This document shows, one piece after another, positions 8,594 to 18,634 of a DNA stretch of 64,000 bases. Under the pieces are notes generated by a model. That model saw only the letters and a list, made by a program, of their open reading frames with translations. It made no database searches and was not told the origin of the DNA. The DNA is taken from NCBI RefSeq assembly GCF_039540375.1, contig NZ_BAABEX010000011.1, positions 1 through 64,000 of the forward strand, written 5' to 3'. Positions within the stretch are counted from its first letter, which is position 1. Every line of letters begins with the position of its first letter. Both the position numbers and the translations under genes were made by a program. The stretch is from Acidovorax_G lacteus (GTDB lineage Bacteria > Pseudomonadota > Gammaproteobacteria > Burkholderiales > Burkholderiaceae_C).

Positions 8594-9448
8594 TCAGCGG
8601 TTGCGCTGGTTCATGAACACCAGCTTCTCGAACAGCGTCACGTCCTGCTCGTTCTTGAGCAGTGCGCCCACCAGCGGCGGCACGGCCACCTTGTTGTCGG
8701 CGCTTTGCAGGGCTTCGAGCGGAATCTCTTCGGCCACAAGCAGCTTGAGCCAGTCGAGCAGTTCGCTGGTCGAGGGCTTTTTCTTCAGGCCCGGCAGGTT
8801 GCGCACGTCGTAGAAGGTCTTCATGGCCACGCTGAGCAACTCGCTCTTGAGCGTGGGGAAGTGCACCTGCACGATCTGGCGCATGGTGTCTGCGTCGGGG
8901 AACTTGATGAAATGGAAGAAGCAGCGGCGAAGGAAGGCGTCGGGCAGTTCCTTTTCGTTGTTGGAGGTGATGAACACCAGCGGCCGGTGCTTGGCCTTGA
9001 TGAGTTCCCGCGTTTCGTAGCAGTAGAACTCCATGCGGTCGAGCTCGCGCAGCAGGTCGTTGGGGAATTCGATGTCGGCCTTGTCGATTTCGTCGATCAG
9101 CAGTGCGACCGGCTGCTCGGCCGTGAAGGCCTGCCACAGCACGCCCTGCACGATGTAGTTGCGGATGTCCTTCACACGCTCGCTGCTGTCGGTATCGCCC
9201 AGCTGGCTGTCCCGCAGGCGACTCACGGCGTCGTACTCATACAGGCCCTGCTGCGCCTTGGTGGTGGACTTGATGTGCCACTGCAGCAGCGGCATGCCCA
9301 GCGATGCGGCCACTTCCTCGGCCAGCATGGTCTTGCCGGTGCCAGGCTCGCCCTTGACCAGCAGCGGGCGTTTGAGCGTGATCGCCGCGTTCACCGCGAG
9401 CATCAGGTCCTGGGTGGCGACGTAGTTCTCGGAGCCTTGGAATTTCAT
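8594..9448 (-). CDS. MoxR-family AAA+ ATPase
   Basis: A 284-residue AAA+ ATPase with Walker A GEPGTGKT (about residues 38-45), Walker B VALLIDEIDKAD (about 107-118), a sensor-like region FITSNNEKELPDAFLRRC, and a C-terminal lid. MoxR proteins are chaperone-like remodelers that act with VWA-domain partners, and a CoxE-type VWA gene lies downstream in the same direction. First gene of the leftward group. A short promoter region of about 100 nt separates it from the divergent cytochrome gene. Confidence 0.9.
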   Translation of the reverse strand: MKFQGSENYVATQDLMLAVNAAITLKRPLLVKGEPGTGKTMLAEEVAASLGMPLLQWHIKSTTKAQQGLYEYDAVSRLRDSQLGDTDSSERVKDIRNYIVQGVLWQAFTAEQPVALLIDEIDKADIEFPNDLLRELDRMEFYCYETRELIKAKHRPLVFITSNNEKELPDAFLRRCFFHFIKFPDADTMRQIVQVHFPTLKSELLSVAMKTFYDVRNLPGLKKKPSTSELLDWLKLLVAEEIPLEALQSADNKVAVPPLVGALLKNEQDVTLFEKLVFMNQRNR

Positions 9449-9494
9449 GGAGCTTCTGAGCCGATGTTGATGAATGGGCTTGACAGGCGCTGGC

Positions 9495-9500
9495 TATAAT
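9495..9500 (+). promoter_or_regulatory. Candidate -10 box for the di-heme cytochrome gene
   Basis: A perfect TATAAT, 52 nt before the cytochrome ATG and preceded by TGGC (near an extended -10). No -35 hexamer at the usual 16-18 nt was found; a TTGACA at 9480-9485 is only 9 nt away. Confidence 0.45.
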
Positions 9501-9552
9501 CGTCCGCTGATCAGAGCCCAGAGCTGAACTTTCACGAGATTGTGCGCGCAAA

Positions 9553-10215
9553 ATGAACAAGACGTTGACCACGATATTTGCCCTGGCTGTCGCTTCCGTG
9601 ACGGCGTTCTCCCACGCCCAGGAAGTCAAGGGTGACGTGAAAGCGGGCGAGCAGAAAATCGCGATGTGCATTGGCTGTCACGGCATCCCGGGCTACCAGG
9701 CCAGCTTCCCCGAAGTGCACAAGGTGCCGATGATTTCGGGCCAGAGCGGCAAGTACATCGCCGCTGCGCTGCAGGCCTACAAGAAGGGCGATCGCAAGCA
9801 CCCGACCATGCGCGGCATCTCCGAGTCGCTGTCCGACCAGGACATCGCTGACATCTCGGCCTATTACGAACAACACGGCAAGAAGGGCGCTGAACTGCCT
9901 GCCAAGCCTTCGCGCGAACCCAGCGTGCAGGTGGCCGAGCTGCTGAAGAAGGGCGCTTGCGTCTCCTGCCACGGCGATAACTTTGCCAAGCCCATCGACC
10001 CGTCGTACCCCAAGATCGCGGGCCAGCACGCCGACTACCTGTTCGTCGCGCTCAAGTCGTACAAGGTCGAGAAGAACGCCAACATCGGCCGCAACAACGC
10101 GATCATGGGCGGCATCTCCAAGCAGTTCACCAACGCCGAACTCAAGGCCCTGGCCAACTACATCGGCAGCATCGAAGGCGACCTGCAGACCGTGCCGCAA
10201 TCGCGCTTCCGCTGA
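9553..10215 (+). CDS. Di-heme c-type cytochrome (cytochrome c4/c553 family)
   Basis: A 220-residue periplasmic electron carrier. It has a cleavable signal (residues 1-22, ending SHAQ), then two homologous cytochrome c domains each with one heme site: CIGCH near residue 39 and CVSCH near residue 136. Met ligands are probably in TMRGIS and IMGGIS. Proteins of this kind carry electrons from the bc1 complex to terminal oxidases, so a link with the cox cluster 15 kb away is plausible but not shown. Single-gene unit: a promoter-like box upstream and a terminator hairpin downstream. Confidence 0.92.
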   Translation: MNKTLTTIFALAVASVTAFSHAQEVKGDVKAGEQKIAMCIGCHGIPGYQASFPEVHKVPMISGQSGKYIAAALQAYKKGDRKHPTMRGISESLSDQDIADISAYYEQHGKKGAELPAKPSREPSVQVAELLKKGACVSCHGDNFAKPIDPSYPKIAGQHADYLFVALKSYKVEKNANIGRNNAIMGGISKQFTNAELKALANYIGSIEGDLQTVPQSRFR

Positions 10216-10236
10216 TCGGCCCCGCGCCCACGCCGC

Positions 10237-10266
10237 AAAGCCCGCCCTGTGCGGGCTTTGTGCTTT
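10237..10266 (+). terminator. Terminator after the cytochrome c gene
   Basis: A 9-bp perfect stem (10237-10245 with 10251-10259) and a 5-nt loop, followed by GTGCTTTT. It lies 22 nt past the cytochrome stop and before the convergent ABC1 gene. Confidence 0.7.
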
Positions 10267-10301
10267 TGGGCCGCTGTGGGCAGGGCGTGTGGCGGTGCGC
10301 G

Positions 10302-11675
10302 TCAGCCGCCTTGCGCGGCCGGGGCGGGCCCGTCCAGCCAGGGCGACACCAGCGCCTGCACCGGCACCCGGGCCTTGAGGCGCGCGGCCAGCAGGTACAG
10401 GCCGCCCAGCTTGCGGTGCAGAAAGATCGCGTCGGCTGGCGGTGTGTGCCAGAAGTCGCGCTCCATGCTCAGCGCCATGCCTGCATCGCGGATGCGCGCG
10501 GCCAGGTCGCTGGCGCCGAAGTCGTACGCGCCCGGGGTGCGCAGCGGTTCGCAGGCGGTGAGAAACAGGTCCACCACGGCCTCGCGCTGCGCGGGCACGA
10601 TGGCTGTGCCGAAGTAGCCAATGGCTTCTGCCGCCTGGGCCACGCCCGCGCGGTCGTCGTCACGTGCCGCGCGCAGGAGGCGCTGGTAGCCGCCCGCCAC
10701 CGCGGGCCCGTAGCGGCGCGTGGCGCCAAAGTCCAGCAGCACGATGCGGCCCGTGCCGGGCTGCACGCGGTAGTTGGCAAAGTTGGGATCGGTCTGCACC
10801 CAGCCGAACTCGAACAGCTCGCGGAACAGGAGGCGAAGCAGTTGTGTGGCCGCGGCATCGCGTTGGGCTGCATCGGCGTGGGCCAGGGATTCGAGCGGCT
10901 CAGACGCCAGGTAGTCCATGGCCAGCACCGTAGGGCCGCACAGCGCAGACTCGGTGCGCGGCAGCACAAAGGCGTCGTCGCCCTGCAGCAGCGCGGCAAA
11001 GCGTTCCAGGCATTCGGCTTCGCGCCGGTAGTCGGCCTCTTCGTGCAGCTGGCGCTTGGCCTCGGCCAGCAGCGGGGCCACGTCCAGGCCGCGCGGCAGC
11101 AGGCCCGACATGCGCAGCAGCAGGGCCACGTTGTCCACGTCGCTGTCGATGCTGCGCGCGATGCCCGGGTATTGCACCTTGATGGCCAGGTCGCGCCCGT
11201 CCTGCATGCGGGCCCGGTGCACCTGGCCGATGGAGGCCGCCGCAATGGGCGTGAAGCCGAACTGCGCGAAACGCTGGTCCCAGCCTGCGCCCCAGGCGGC
11301 GGTGAGCACCTCGTCCATCTGGCCCAGCGGCATGGGCTTGGCGTCGCTGCGCAGCCGGGCGAGGATGTCCGACAGCTCGGGCGGCAACAGCTCGCCCGCG
11401 TCCATCGACAGCAGCTGGCCCACCTTCATGGCGGCGCCGCGCAGCTGCGCGAGCTGGTCGGCCACGCGGCGCGCGTTGGCCGGGGTCAGCAGCAGCTCGC
11501 GGGCGCTGGGCCGGTCGCCCTGCGACCAGCGGCGAAGCCCTTCGGCCACCATGCCCGAGGCCAGGCCTGTGGCCAGCCCGCCCATGCGGGCCAGCCGCCC
11601 GATGCGGCCGCTGGGCACGGCGGCGGTGGAGGACGCGTCGCCCGGCGCGGCGGAGGGCTTGTTGGCAGCGGCCAT
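10302..11675 (-). CDS. ABC1/UbiB-family atypical kinase-like protein
   Basis: A 457-residue ABC1/AarF family protein. The family motifs are visible: the KxGQ region MKVGQLLSMD (about residues 88-97), AIKVQYPGI, the QTDPNFANYRV catalytic-loop region and LLDFGATR as the metal-binding motif. UbiB-type members support ubiquinone synthesis or lipid handling. This one lacks the two C-terminal membrane helices of canonical UbiB, so it is a cytosolic ABC1 paralogue. The frame runs on to 12227, but that part overlaps the next gene; M at 11675 gives the normal N-terminus and an 11-nt gap to the DUF3429 gene. Confidence 0.85.
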   Translation of the reverse strand: MAAANKPSAAPGDASSTAAVPSGRIGRLARMGGLATGLASGMVAEGLRRWSQGDRPSARELLLTPANARRVADQLAQLRGAAMKVGQLLSMDAGELLPPELSDILARLRSDAKPMPLGQMDEVLTAAWGAGWDQRFAQFGFTPIAAASIGQVHRARMQDGRDLAIKVQYPGIARSIDSDVDNVALLLRMSGLLPRGLDVAPLLAEAKRQLHEEADYRREAECLERFAALLQGDDAFVLPRTESALCGPTVLAMDYLASEPLESLAHADAAQRDAAATQLLRLLFRELFEFGWVQTDPNFANYRVQPGTGRIVLLDFGATRRYGPAVAGGYQRLLRAARDDDRAGVAQAAEAIGYFGTAIVPAQREAVVDLFLTACEPLRTPGAYDFGASDLAARIRDAGMALSMERDFWHTPPADAIFLHRKLGGLYLLAARLKARVPVQALVSPWLDGPAPAAQGG

Positions 11676-11686
11676 GGCGCGGGCCT

Positions 11687-12151
11687 TCAGCGCGTGCTGG
11701 CCCAGCCGCCCAGGGCCAGGCACAGGCAGGCCACGGTGGTGAGCTGCAGGCGCAGCCGCAGATACCAGGGCGCAAGCGTGGTGCGCTCGCGCAGTTGCAA
11801 GTCGCGCGCCAAGTGCGCCACAAAGCCAGCAATCAGCAGCGCCACGGCCCAGGGCGCGGGCAGCAGCAGCGCCGGCCAGGCCATGAGCGCGGGCACCACG
11901 CTCCAGACAAAGCTGTTGCGGCGTTCGTCGGGCGGCATGTCCTGCGCCGTCATGGCAAAGCCCCAGTGCAGCGCCCCCACAAAGCTCAGGATCACCGCGC
12001 CATAGCCGATGAGCGCAGGCGTCCACCACTGGGCGCGGCCAGCCGGCCAGGCCACGCAGGCCGTGGCCAGTGCCAGAAAGGGCAGCAGTCCGCCGTAGCC
12101 CAGCCAGGTGACGACGGCGGGGCGTTGGGGATGGTGGAGCAGCACGGTCAT
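11687..12151 (-). CDS. DUF3429 integral membrane protein
   Basis: A 154-residue protein with about five membrane helices. The conserved signature GYGAVILSFVGALHWGFAM near residue 50 identifies DUF3429. Function unknown. It is the first gene of a two-gene leftward unit with the ABC1-like protein (11 nt apart), which suggests a shared membrane role. The start at 12151 (MTVLLHHPQRP) was chosen because the longer frame gives a non-hydrophobic, arginine-rich extension without family similarity. Confidence 0.8.
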   Translation of the reverse strand: MTVLLHHPQRPAVVTWLGYGGLLPFLALATACVAWPAGRAQWWTPALIGYGAVILSFVGALHWGFAMTAQDMPPDERRNSFVWSVVPALMAWPALLLPAPWAVALLIAGFVAHLARDLQLRERTTLAPWYLRLRLQLTTVACLCLALGGWASTR

Positions 12152-12473
12152 GGCACGGTCCTGTCGCAGCAAACGGGTGGCCCGATTGTGCGGAAAACGC
12201 CCCGGCCGCGCCGCCGGTCGTGCACAAGACCCAGGCGCAGGCTCGGGTGGTGCGTGATAGGTGAAGGCGAAAATGGCCGCTCGTGCTGAAGAATCAAGCA
12301 CGAGCAGCTATCAAAAAAATAGCAAAAGCTCGTGACCAACGGCATCGCGACCAAGGCGGCGCGCCCTGCGGGCGGAGCACCCAGCCGCAGCAGGGCCAAG
12401 CGGTCGTGCGCAGCGGCTCTGCGGCTTATGCTTGCGCCGCGGCCCGCAGCGCTCGGGCCTGGGCTTTTCTCGC
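12152..12473. other. Intergenic region with repeat copy 3
   Basis: A divergent gap of about 320 nt between the DUF3429 gene and the cold-shock fusion gene. It holds one copy of the dispersed repeat (12295-12324) with an additional inverted arm from 12279, so the arms CTCGTGCT and AGCACGAG can pair. No further gene was seen. Confidence 0.6.
12279..12324 (-). repeat. Dispersed repeat, copy 3, with flanking inverted arm
   Basis: Core unit at 12295-12324 (minus orientation: TGCTAT, T-rich loop, ATAGC, TGCTCGTGCTTG). The upstream GCTCGTGCT at 12279-12287 is complementary to AGCACGAGC at 12297-12305, giving a 9-bp hairpin. Confidence 0.65.
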
Positions 12474-13196
12474 ATGCAGCACACCGGCACCCTCACGACC
12501 TGGAACGACGAACGCGGCTTTGGTTTTATCACCCCCCACGGCGGCGGCGAGCCGGTGTTTGTGCACGCCTCGGCCCTGGGCCCGCGCGGTCAGCGGCCGG
12601 CCGTAGGCACAGCGCTGCGCTACGCCGTGCGCCCCGGTCGCCAGGGCAAGCCCCAGGCGGTGGATGTGCGCGCCGCAGCAGCCGCCACCGCGGCCCCTGC
12701 GGGTGCTGCCCGCAAGGCGCACCCTGCTGCGGCCCAGCGCACCACCACCGCGCGCGGTGCGGCCAACGAGCGCCGCACCGGTGCCCGCCCTGGCGAGCGC
12801 CCCGCGCCCTGGAGCCCGGTGCGCAGGGCTGCGCTGCCGCTGTTTGGGCTGGTGTATGCGGTCTGCGTGGGGGTGTGGGGGTGGGACGCGCGCGTGCCGC
12901 TGGCCTATGCCGCGATGAGCCTGGTGACTTACGCAGCCTACGCCATCGACAAGGCGGCCGCCGTGTCGGGCCGCTGGCGCACGAGCGAAAAAACGCTGCA
13001 CCTGCTGGCCCTGGCCTGCGGCTGGCCGGGCGCGCTGTGGGCCCAGCAGCGGCTGCGGCACAAGACGGCCAAGCCGGCTTTCATCGCCGTGTTCAGGGTG
13101 ACGGTGCTGGCCAATGCGGCGCTGTGCGTGGCCTGGCATGCGGACTGGCTGGGCCATGCCGAGCTGCAGCGCGGGCTGAGGCTGCTGGGGCTGTAG
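12474..13196 (+). CDS. Cold-shock domain / DUF1294 membrane fusion protein
   Basis: A 240-residue fusion. Residues 1-65 form a cold-shock OB fold (GTLTTWNDERGFGFITP with the RNP1-like GFGFI), expected to bind single-stranded nucleic acid. A basic Ala/Arg-rich linker follows (about 65-115). The C-terminal DUF1294 part has membrane helices and the motif YAIDKAAAVSGRWRTSEKT. Such CSD-DUF1294 fusions occur in several proteobacteria, with unknown role. The start at 12474 places the CSD at the N-terminus as expected. It ends 18 nt from the convergent DUF1841 gene. Confidence 0.85.
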   Translation: MQHTGTLTTWNDERGFGFITPHGGGEPVFVHASALGPRGQRPAVGTALRYAVRPGRQGKPQAVDVRAAAAATAAPAGAARKAHPAAAQRTTTARGAANERRTGARPGERPAPWSPVRRAALPLFGLVYAVCVGVWGWDARVPLAYAAMSLVTYAAYAIDKAAAVSGRWRTSEKTLHLLALACGWPGALWAQQRLRHKTAKPAFIAVFRVTVLANAALCVAWHADWLGHAELQRGLRLLGL

Positions 13197-13214
13197 GCGG
13201 GCCGCGCTGCGGCG

Positions 13215-13649
13215 TCAGTCCCGCGTGGCGCGGCGCTGCACGCAGGCAATGTAGCGGTCGCCGTCGGGCGGGCGGCCCGAGCGCTGGCTCTCCCACAGCA
13301 TCTCGCCCAGGCAGTCCATGGCGGCGTGGTGCGCGTCGTGCAGCGAGCCCAGGCGCGCGGCCAGCAACTCCACCGCCTGGCGGATGCCGCGCGGCTGGTC
13401 GATGCTGCACTGCTCGCTGATCGACAGGTGCATCGACAGGTGCAGAAAAGGGTTGGTCTGGCCCGGTGTGGCGTCGTAGTTGCGCGCCACGGCGGCTTTG
13501 GCGTCGGCCAGGTCGGGGTGGTATTCGGGATGCTCGGCGATCCACAGCCCGGCCAGGGTTTCGATGGCCTCCATGGGCTCGCCCGCCTGGGTCTTGGCCT
13601 GCACGCGGCAGAAGAAGCGGCGCACGTCCGCCTGCGAAGGATTGAACAT
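13215..13649 (-). CDS. DUF1841 family protein
   Basis: A 144-residue soluble protein of the DUF1841 family, starting MFNPSQADVRRFFC and carrying the conserved centre NPFLHLSMHLSISEQ (about residues 64-78) and DQPRGIRQAVELL. Function unknown. It stands alone, convergent with the CSD-DUF1294 gene. The frame stays open upstream of 13649, but the sequence there is Arg/Cys-rich without family similarity, so the ATG at 13649 is the start. Confidence 0.85.
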   Translation of the reverse strand: MFNPSQADVRRFFCRVQAKTQAGEPMEAIETLAGLWIAEHPEYHPDLADAKAAVARNYDATPGQTNPFLHLSMHLSISEQCSIDQPRGIRQAVELLAARLGSLHDAHHAAMDCLGEMLWESQRSGRPPDGDRYIACVQRRATRD

Positions 13650-14176
13650 GCGCGCAGCGTAGCACGCAGGCCCCGGGCCGCGGGCCTGCGGGGTTGTCCC
13701 ACACCGGCATGCGAGCCAGGCGGCGCACGGCCTGGATTGGGATGAGAGAGACCCTGCGTGCGTGCATCGTCTGCCTTGCCGCCCACACGACGGGAGTGAT
13801 CCACTTTGCGTCGCATTCCCCGCGTCCACATCGGCTGCGCGACCGGGGGGGCCTGACATCTCTCTTGGTAGGGGCGCCATGACGCTGGTGTCGCGCACGT
13901 GAAGCGTACAAGCACCGATCAGTGCACACTGAACAAGGTGCCCCGGGGGATGCCACGGGGCCGCACCGCGCAGCGTCCTGCCGGCAGGAGAACACAGCAG
14001 TCTGGCGGAGAGCGCCGTGGGGCGGACCAGCGCTTGCATGCCGGTAGCCGCGACCCGCATCTCCCCTGTTGGGCTGCAACGCCGAGGCCCGGCGCGTCTG
14101 CGCTACCCTTCGGCGCGCGGCGAGCACACCGTGGGATGCACACCGACGAATGAGTTGAAACCGAGGAGACAGCTGT
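13650..14176. other. Gene-poor intergenic region upstream of the thiolase
   Basis: About 530 nt between the divergent DUF1841 gene and the thiolase. Short open frames here do not resemble known proteins and have no convincing start signals. I saw no riboswitch or strong promoter. A ribosome-binding site GAGGAGA lies 8 nt before the thiolase ATG. Confidence 0.5.
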
Positions 14177-15379
<1,203 letters not shown>

Positions 15380-15444
15380 CGCGCTGCGCCATGCGCAAGG
15401 GGGGCTTCCCGGGTGGCGGCACGCCCCGCCGCTTGGCGCTGAGT

Positions 15445-15507
15445 TGCTATTGATTCAATAGCTGCTTGTGCTTGATTTCGCTGGGCTGCAGGCCGATTAG
15501 GCTTCCA
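15445..15507 (+). repeat. Dispersed repeat, copy 4 (extended form)
   Basis: Core TGCTAT-TGATTC-AATAGC with CTTGTGCTTG tail at 15445-15474, followed by the extension TTTCGCTGGGCTGCAGGCC and GATTAGGCTTCC. It lies between the convergent thiolase and thioesterase genes, where it could also act as a hairpin terminator. Confidence 0.65.
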
Positions 15508-15514
15508 ATCTGCT

Positions 15515-15976
15515 TCAGGGCCTTGCGCCCTGGGGCATCTCGGGTCCGATCTTGAACACGCCGCTGGCCCGCACGCAGGGCGTTCCGTCGGCCGTGACCA
15601 GGCCCTGGATGAACACCAGGCTGCGCGTGGTGCGCAGCACGGTCGCCTCGCCCTCGACCCAGCAGCCCTCGGGCGCGGGAGCCAGGTAGTCGAGCTGCAG
15701 GCTCACCGTGGGCAGAAAGCGGTGCGCCACTTCGGCCACCGTGCGGTGGGCCGACAGCGGCAGCAGCATGTCGCAAAAGCTGGCCATCATGCCGCCGTGC
15801 AGGTTGCCCATGGGGTTGCAGTGCCGCGCCTCCACCCGAAAGCCAAAGCGCACCAGGCCCGCTTCGTGCCGCAGGTACAGCGGCCCGTTGTGCTGCATGT
15901 AGGGGCCGCCTGCGGCAATCGGGCGAAAGCCCGGCGGAATCTGCGGTGTGGCATTGGCGGTGGGCGGGGTGGACAT
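15515..15976 (-). CDS. PaaI-family hotdog thioesterase
   Basis: A 153-residue single hotdog-fold thioesterase. The family motif is in NPMGNLHGGMMASFCDMLL (about residues 54-72), where Asn, Gly and Asp are the expected active-site positions. It should hydrolyse an acyl- or aryl-CoA; the substrate is unknown. It is convergent with the thiolase, and a shared CoA-ester theme is possible but they are not co-transcribed. The start at 15976 gives the usual N-terminal length; the open frame upstream is a shadow. Confidence 0.83.
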   Translation of the reverse strand: MSTPPTANATPQIPPGFRPIAAGGPYMQHNGPLYLRHEAGLVRFGFRVEARHCNPMGNLHGGMMASFCDMLLPLSAHRTVAEVAHRFLPTVSLQLDYLAPAPEGCWVEGEATVLRTTRSLVFIQGLVTADGTPCVRASGVFKIGPEMPQGARP

Positions 15977-16097
15977 CGGCTCTCCAGCATGAGGCGGCGC
16001 AACAGGCCGCTGGCTGCCAGTGTGGCGTGGCGCGCACGGCCGGGCTGTCGCCTCCGCGGCGGAGGGTGGCGCGTGCGGGGCGCAGGCCCCGGGCGCT

Positions 16098-16745
16098 CTA
16101 CACGCGCCAGGCCGGCAGTTCCCAGTTGCGCCACACGGCCAGGCCGCGCAGCCCGGCCGTAAGCAGCACGCAGGCCAGAAGGGGCGCCCAGTCGGGCGCG
16201 TGCAACTGGCGCAGCAGCACGTCGGCCCAGCCCCCGGCAAACGCGCAGACCGCGTACGGGCGGTGGTCGCTGAAGGCCTGGGGCACTTCGTTGCACAGCA
16301 CATCGCGCAGCACGCCGCCGAACACGCCGGTGATCATGCCCATCATCACCGCGATGATGGCGGGCATGCCCACGGTCGTGGCCAGGTCCACGCCCACGGC
16401 GGCAAACAGGCCCAGGCCCAGTGCGTCGGGCCATTGCATGAGGCGCTGTGTGGGCTCGAAGTGCCGCTGCCGCATGAACAGCATGGCCGCCACGCTCAGG
16501 CCCAGGATGCCCCAGACGAATTCGGTGTGGCGCACCCAGAAAAACGGGCGCTGGTCGAGCAGCAAATCGCGCAGCGTGCCGCCGCCAAAGGCCGCCACAA
16601 ACGCCACCACGCACACGCCCACGGCATCAAGCCGCTTGCGTGCCGCGGCCATCACGCCCGACAGCGCAAACGCCACGGTGGCGGCAATTTCGAGCGCCAG
16701 GCGCAGCGGGTTCAGCCAGGTGGCGGGCACGAGGGGCAGGTCCAT
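16098..16745 (-). CDS. UPF0126/TRIC-type small-molecule or ion channel membrane protein
   Basis: A 215-residue inner-membrane protein with about seven helices made of two homologous halves, each with a glycine-rich motif: FGGGTLRDLLL (near residue 53) and GVFGGVLRDVLC (near residue 140). This is the UPF0126 family, related to trimeric intracellular cation channels and glycine/cation transport. The start at 16745 follows the antiporter stop by 26 nt on the same strand, so they are probably co-transcribed. Confidence 0.85.
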   Translation of the reverse strand: MDLPLVPATWLNPLRLALEIAATVAFALSGVMAAARKRLDAVGVCVVAFVAAFGGGTLRDLLLDQRPFFWVRHTEFVWGILGLSVAAMLFMRQRHFEPTQRLMQWPDALGLGLFAAVGVDLATTVGMPAIIAVMMGMITGVFGGVLRDVLCNEVPQAFSDHRPYAVCAFAGGWADVLLRQLHAPDWAPLLACVLLTAGLRGLAVWRNWELPAWRV

Positions 16746-16771
16746 GGGCGGTCTCGAAGGGGGCAGACAGG

Positions 16772-18634
16772 TCAGGGCCGGGGCACGTCGGTGGCGCTGG
16801 CAGCGGCCGGTGGGGCGCCCTCGGGCGGCACGGCCTGGCGCTCTCGCGCCATCTGCTCTTCGAGCTGCTGGCGGCCCTCGCGCGCCACGGCAATGAAGCG
16901 TGCCCGGTCTTTGTGGTGCGGGTACAGCCGGTCGGCCAGTTCCAGGTTGTGGGCGCGAAAGCGGTCGGCCAGCTGCACCGCCTGCTCTGGGGGCATGCCG
17001 AGCTGTTCGAGCACGCTGCGCGCGCTGACCAGGCTGGACTCGAACAGCTCGCGCTGCACCAGCGTCACGCCCAGGTCGCGCAGCGCGTTCCAGTGCGAGA
17101 TGTCGCGGGCCCGCGCCACCACCGGCACCTGCGCAAAGTGCTTGCGCGCCAGGGCCGCGATGCGCAGCGACTGCTCGGGGTCGTCCACCGCGATCACCAG
17201 CGCACGCGCCTGCTCCACCCCGGCGGTGCGCAGCAGGTCGAGCCGCGTGGCGTCGCCATAGAACACCCGAAAGCCGAAGATGCGCGCGACTTCCAGAATC
17301 TCCACGCTGTGGTCCAGCACGGTGGTGGCCACGCCCTGGGCGTGCAGCATGCGCGCCACGATCTGCCCATAGCGGCCAAAGCCGCAGATGACCACCGGCG
17401 CCTCCTGCGGGGTGTGCAGTGTCTCGACGCCCGGGGGCGGCGCAGCGGTAGCGTCCAGCCGCCCGCCGCGGCGGCGCTGCCAGCGGTCGGCCAGCGTGAG
17501 CAGCAGCGGCCCGAGCAGCATCGACAGCGCCACCGCGCCGTTGAGCAGCGAGGCCGTGTCGGCCGCCAGCACCTGCGCGCCCACGGCCGCCTGGAACACC
17601 ACGAACGCAAACTCGCCCCCCTGCGCCAGCAGCAGCGTGAAGGCCGGGCGCTCGGGCCCAGGCAGGCGGGCCGCGCGGGCCAGCAGCGCAATCACCAGGC
17701 CCTTGGCCACCAGCAGCACCAGCAGCAGCAGCGCCATGCGGCCCGGGTACTGCAGGAGCACGCCGAAGTCGATGCTCATGCCCACGGCAATGAAGAACAG
17801 GCCGAGCAGCAGGCCCTTGAAGGGCTCGATATCGGTCTCCAGCTCGCGCCGGTATTCGCTGTCGGCCAACAGCACCCCGGCCAGAAACGCGCCCAGGGCC
17901 ATCGACAGCCCAGCGGCGACCATGACCAGCGCCATGCCCACCACCAGCAGCAGCGCAGCGGCCGTGAACACCTCGGGTGTGCGGCTCTTCGCGATCCAGC
18001 GCAGCAGCGGGCGCAACAGCAGCCGCCCGCCCAGCACCAGCGCGGCCACCAGGCCGACGGTGCGCGCAATCTCCAGCCACAGGGGCGTGTCGGCCCCGGG
18101 CGCGGCGGCCGGGGCCACGGCCAGCAGCGGCAGCAGCGCCAGCATGGGGATGGCAGCAATGTCTTGGAACAGCAGGATGGAAAACGCCGTTTGCCCGCCC
18201 GTGGTGCGCATCAGGTTGCGCTCTTGCAGCACCTGCAGCGCAATGGCGGTGGACGACAGTGCCAGCCCCAGAGCGCCGATCAGGCCGGTGCGCCAGTCCA
18301 GCCCCGCGGCCAGGGCCAGCGCCCACAGCGCGGCCGCACAGCCGAGCACCTGCAGGCCGCCCCAGCCAAAGATGGGCCGCCGCAGGCTCCACAGGCGTGC
18401 GGGCTGCAGCTCCAGCCCCACGAGGAAGAGCATGAGCACCACGCCAAACTCGGCAAAGTGCAGGATGTCCTGCGGATGGCTCACGAAGCCCAGCCCCCAG
18501 GGCCCGATGGCGATGCCCGCGCCCAGGTAGCCGATGATCGCGCCCAGTCCCAGCGCGCGGGCCAGGGGCACGGCCACCACGGCGGCGCCCAGAAAGAGGC
18601 AGGCATTCAGGAGCCAGGTGGGAGCGTGTTCCAT
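16772..18634 (-). CDS. KefB/KefC-type monovalent cation:proton antiporter
   Basis: A 620-residue CPA2-family antiporter. Residues 1-390 contain about twelve helices of the sodium/hydrogen exchanger domain (LSSTAIALQVLQE and FLAGVLLADSEYRRELE are family signatures). Residues 405-525 form a TrkA-N/RCK nucleotide-binding domain with VVICGFGRYGQIVARML. The C-terminal tail is charged and Pro/Ala-rich. Relatives export potassium during electrophile stress. No KefF/KefG partner gene is adjacent, so glutathione control is unproven. The ATG at 18634 is preferred; the open frame extends further but lacks a membrane signal. Confidence 0.88.
   Translation of the reverse strand: MEHAPTWLLNACLFLGAAVVAVPLARALGLGAIIGYLGAGIAIGPWGLGFVSHPQDILHFAEFGVVLMLFLVGLELQPARLWSLRRPIFGWGGLQVLGCAAALWALALAAGLDWRTGLIGALGLALSSTAIALQVLQERNLMRTTGGQTAFSILLFQDIAAIPMLALLPLLAVAPAAAPGADTPLWLEIARTVGLVAALVLGGRLLLRPLLRWIAKSRTPEVFTAAALLLVVGMALVMVAAGLSMALGAFLAGVLLADSEYRRELETDIEPFKGLLLGLFFIAVGMSIDFGVLLQYPGRMALLLLVLLVAKGLVIALLARAARLPGPERPAFTLLLAQGGEFAFVVFQAAVGAQVLAADTASLLNGAVALSMLLGPLLLTLADRWQRRRGGRLDATAAPPPGVETLHTPQEAPVVICGFGRYGQIVARMLHAQGVATTVLDHSVEILEVARIFGFRVFYGDATRLDLLRTAGVEQARALVIAVDDPEQSLRIAALARKHFAQVPVVARARDISHWNALRDLGVTLVQRELFESSLVSARSVLEQLGMPPEQAVQLADRFRAHNLELADRLYPHHKDRARFIAVAREGRQQLEEQMARERQAVPPEGAPPAAASATDVPRP

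Noticed and set aside
9480..9485. A TTGACA before the cytochrome c gene as -35 box
   Set aside because: It is only 9 nt from the TATAAT, too close for a standard promoter.
13900..14170. A structured leader or riboswitch before the thiolase
   Set aside because: Several GC-rich inverted repeats are present, but none matches the conserved core of a known riboswitch such as glycine or SAM.
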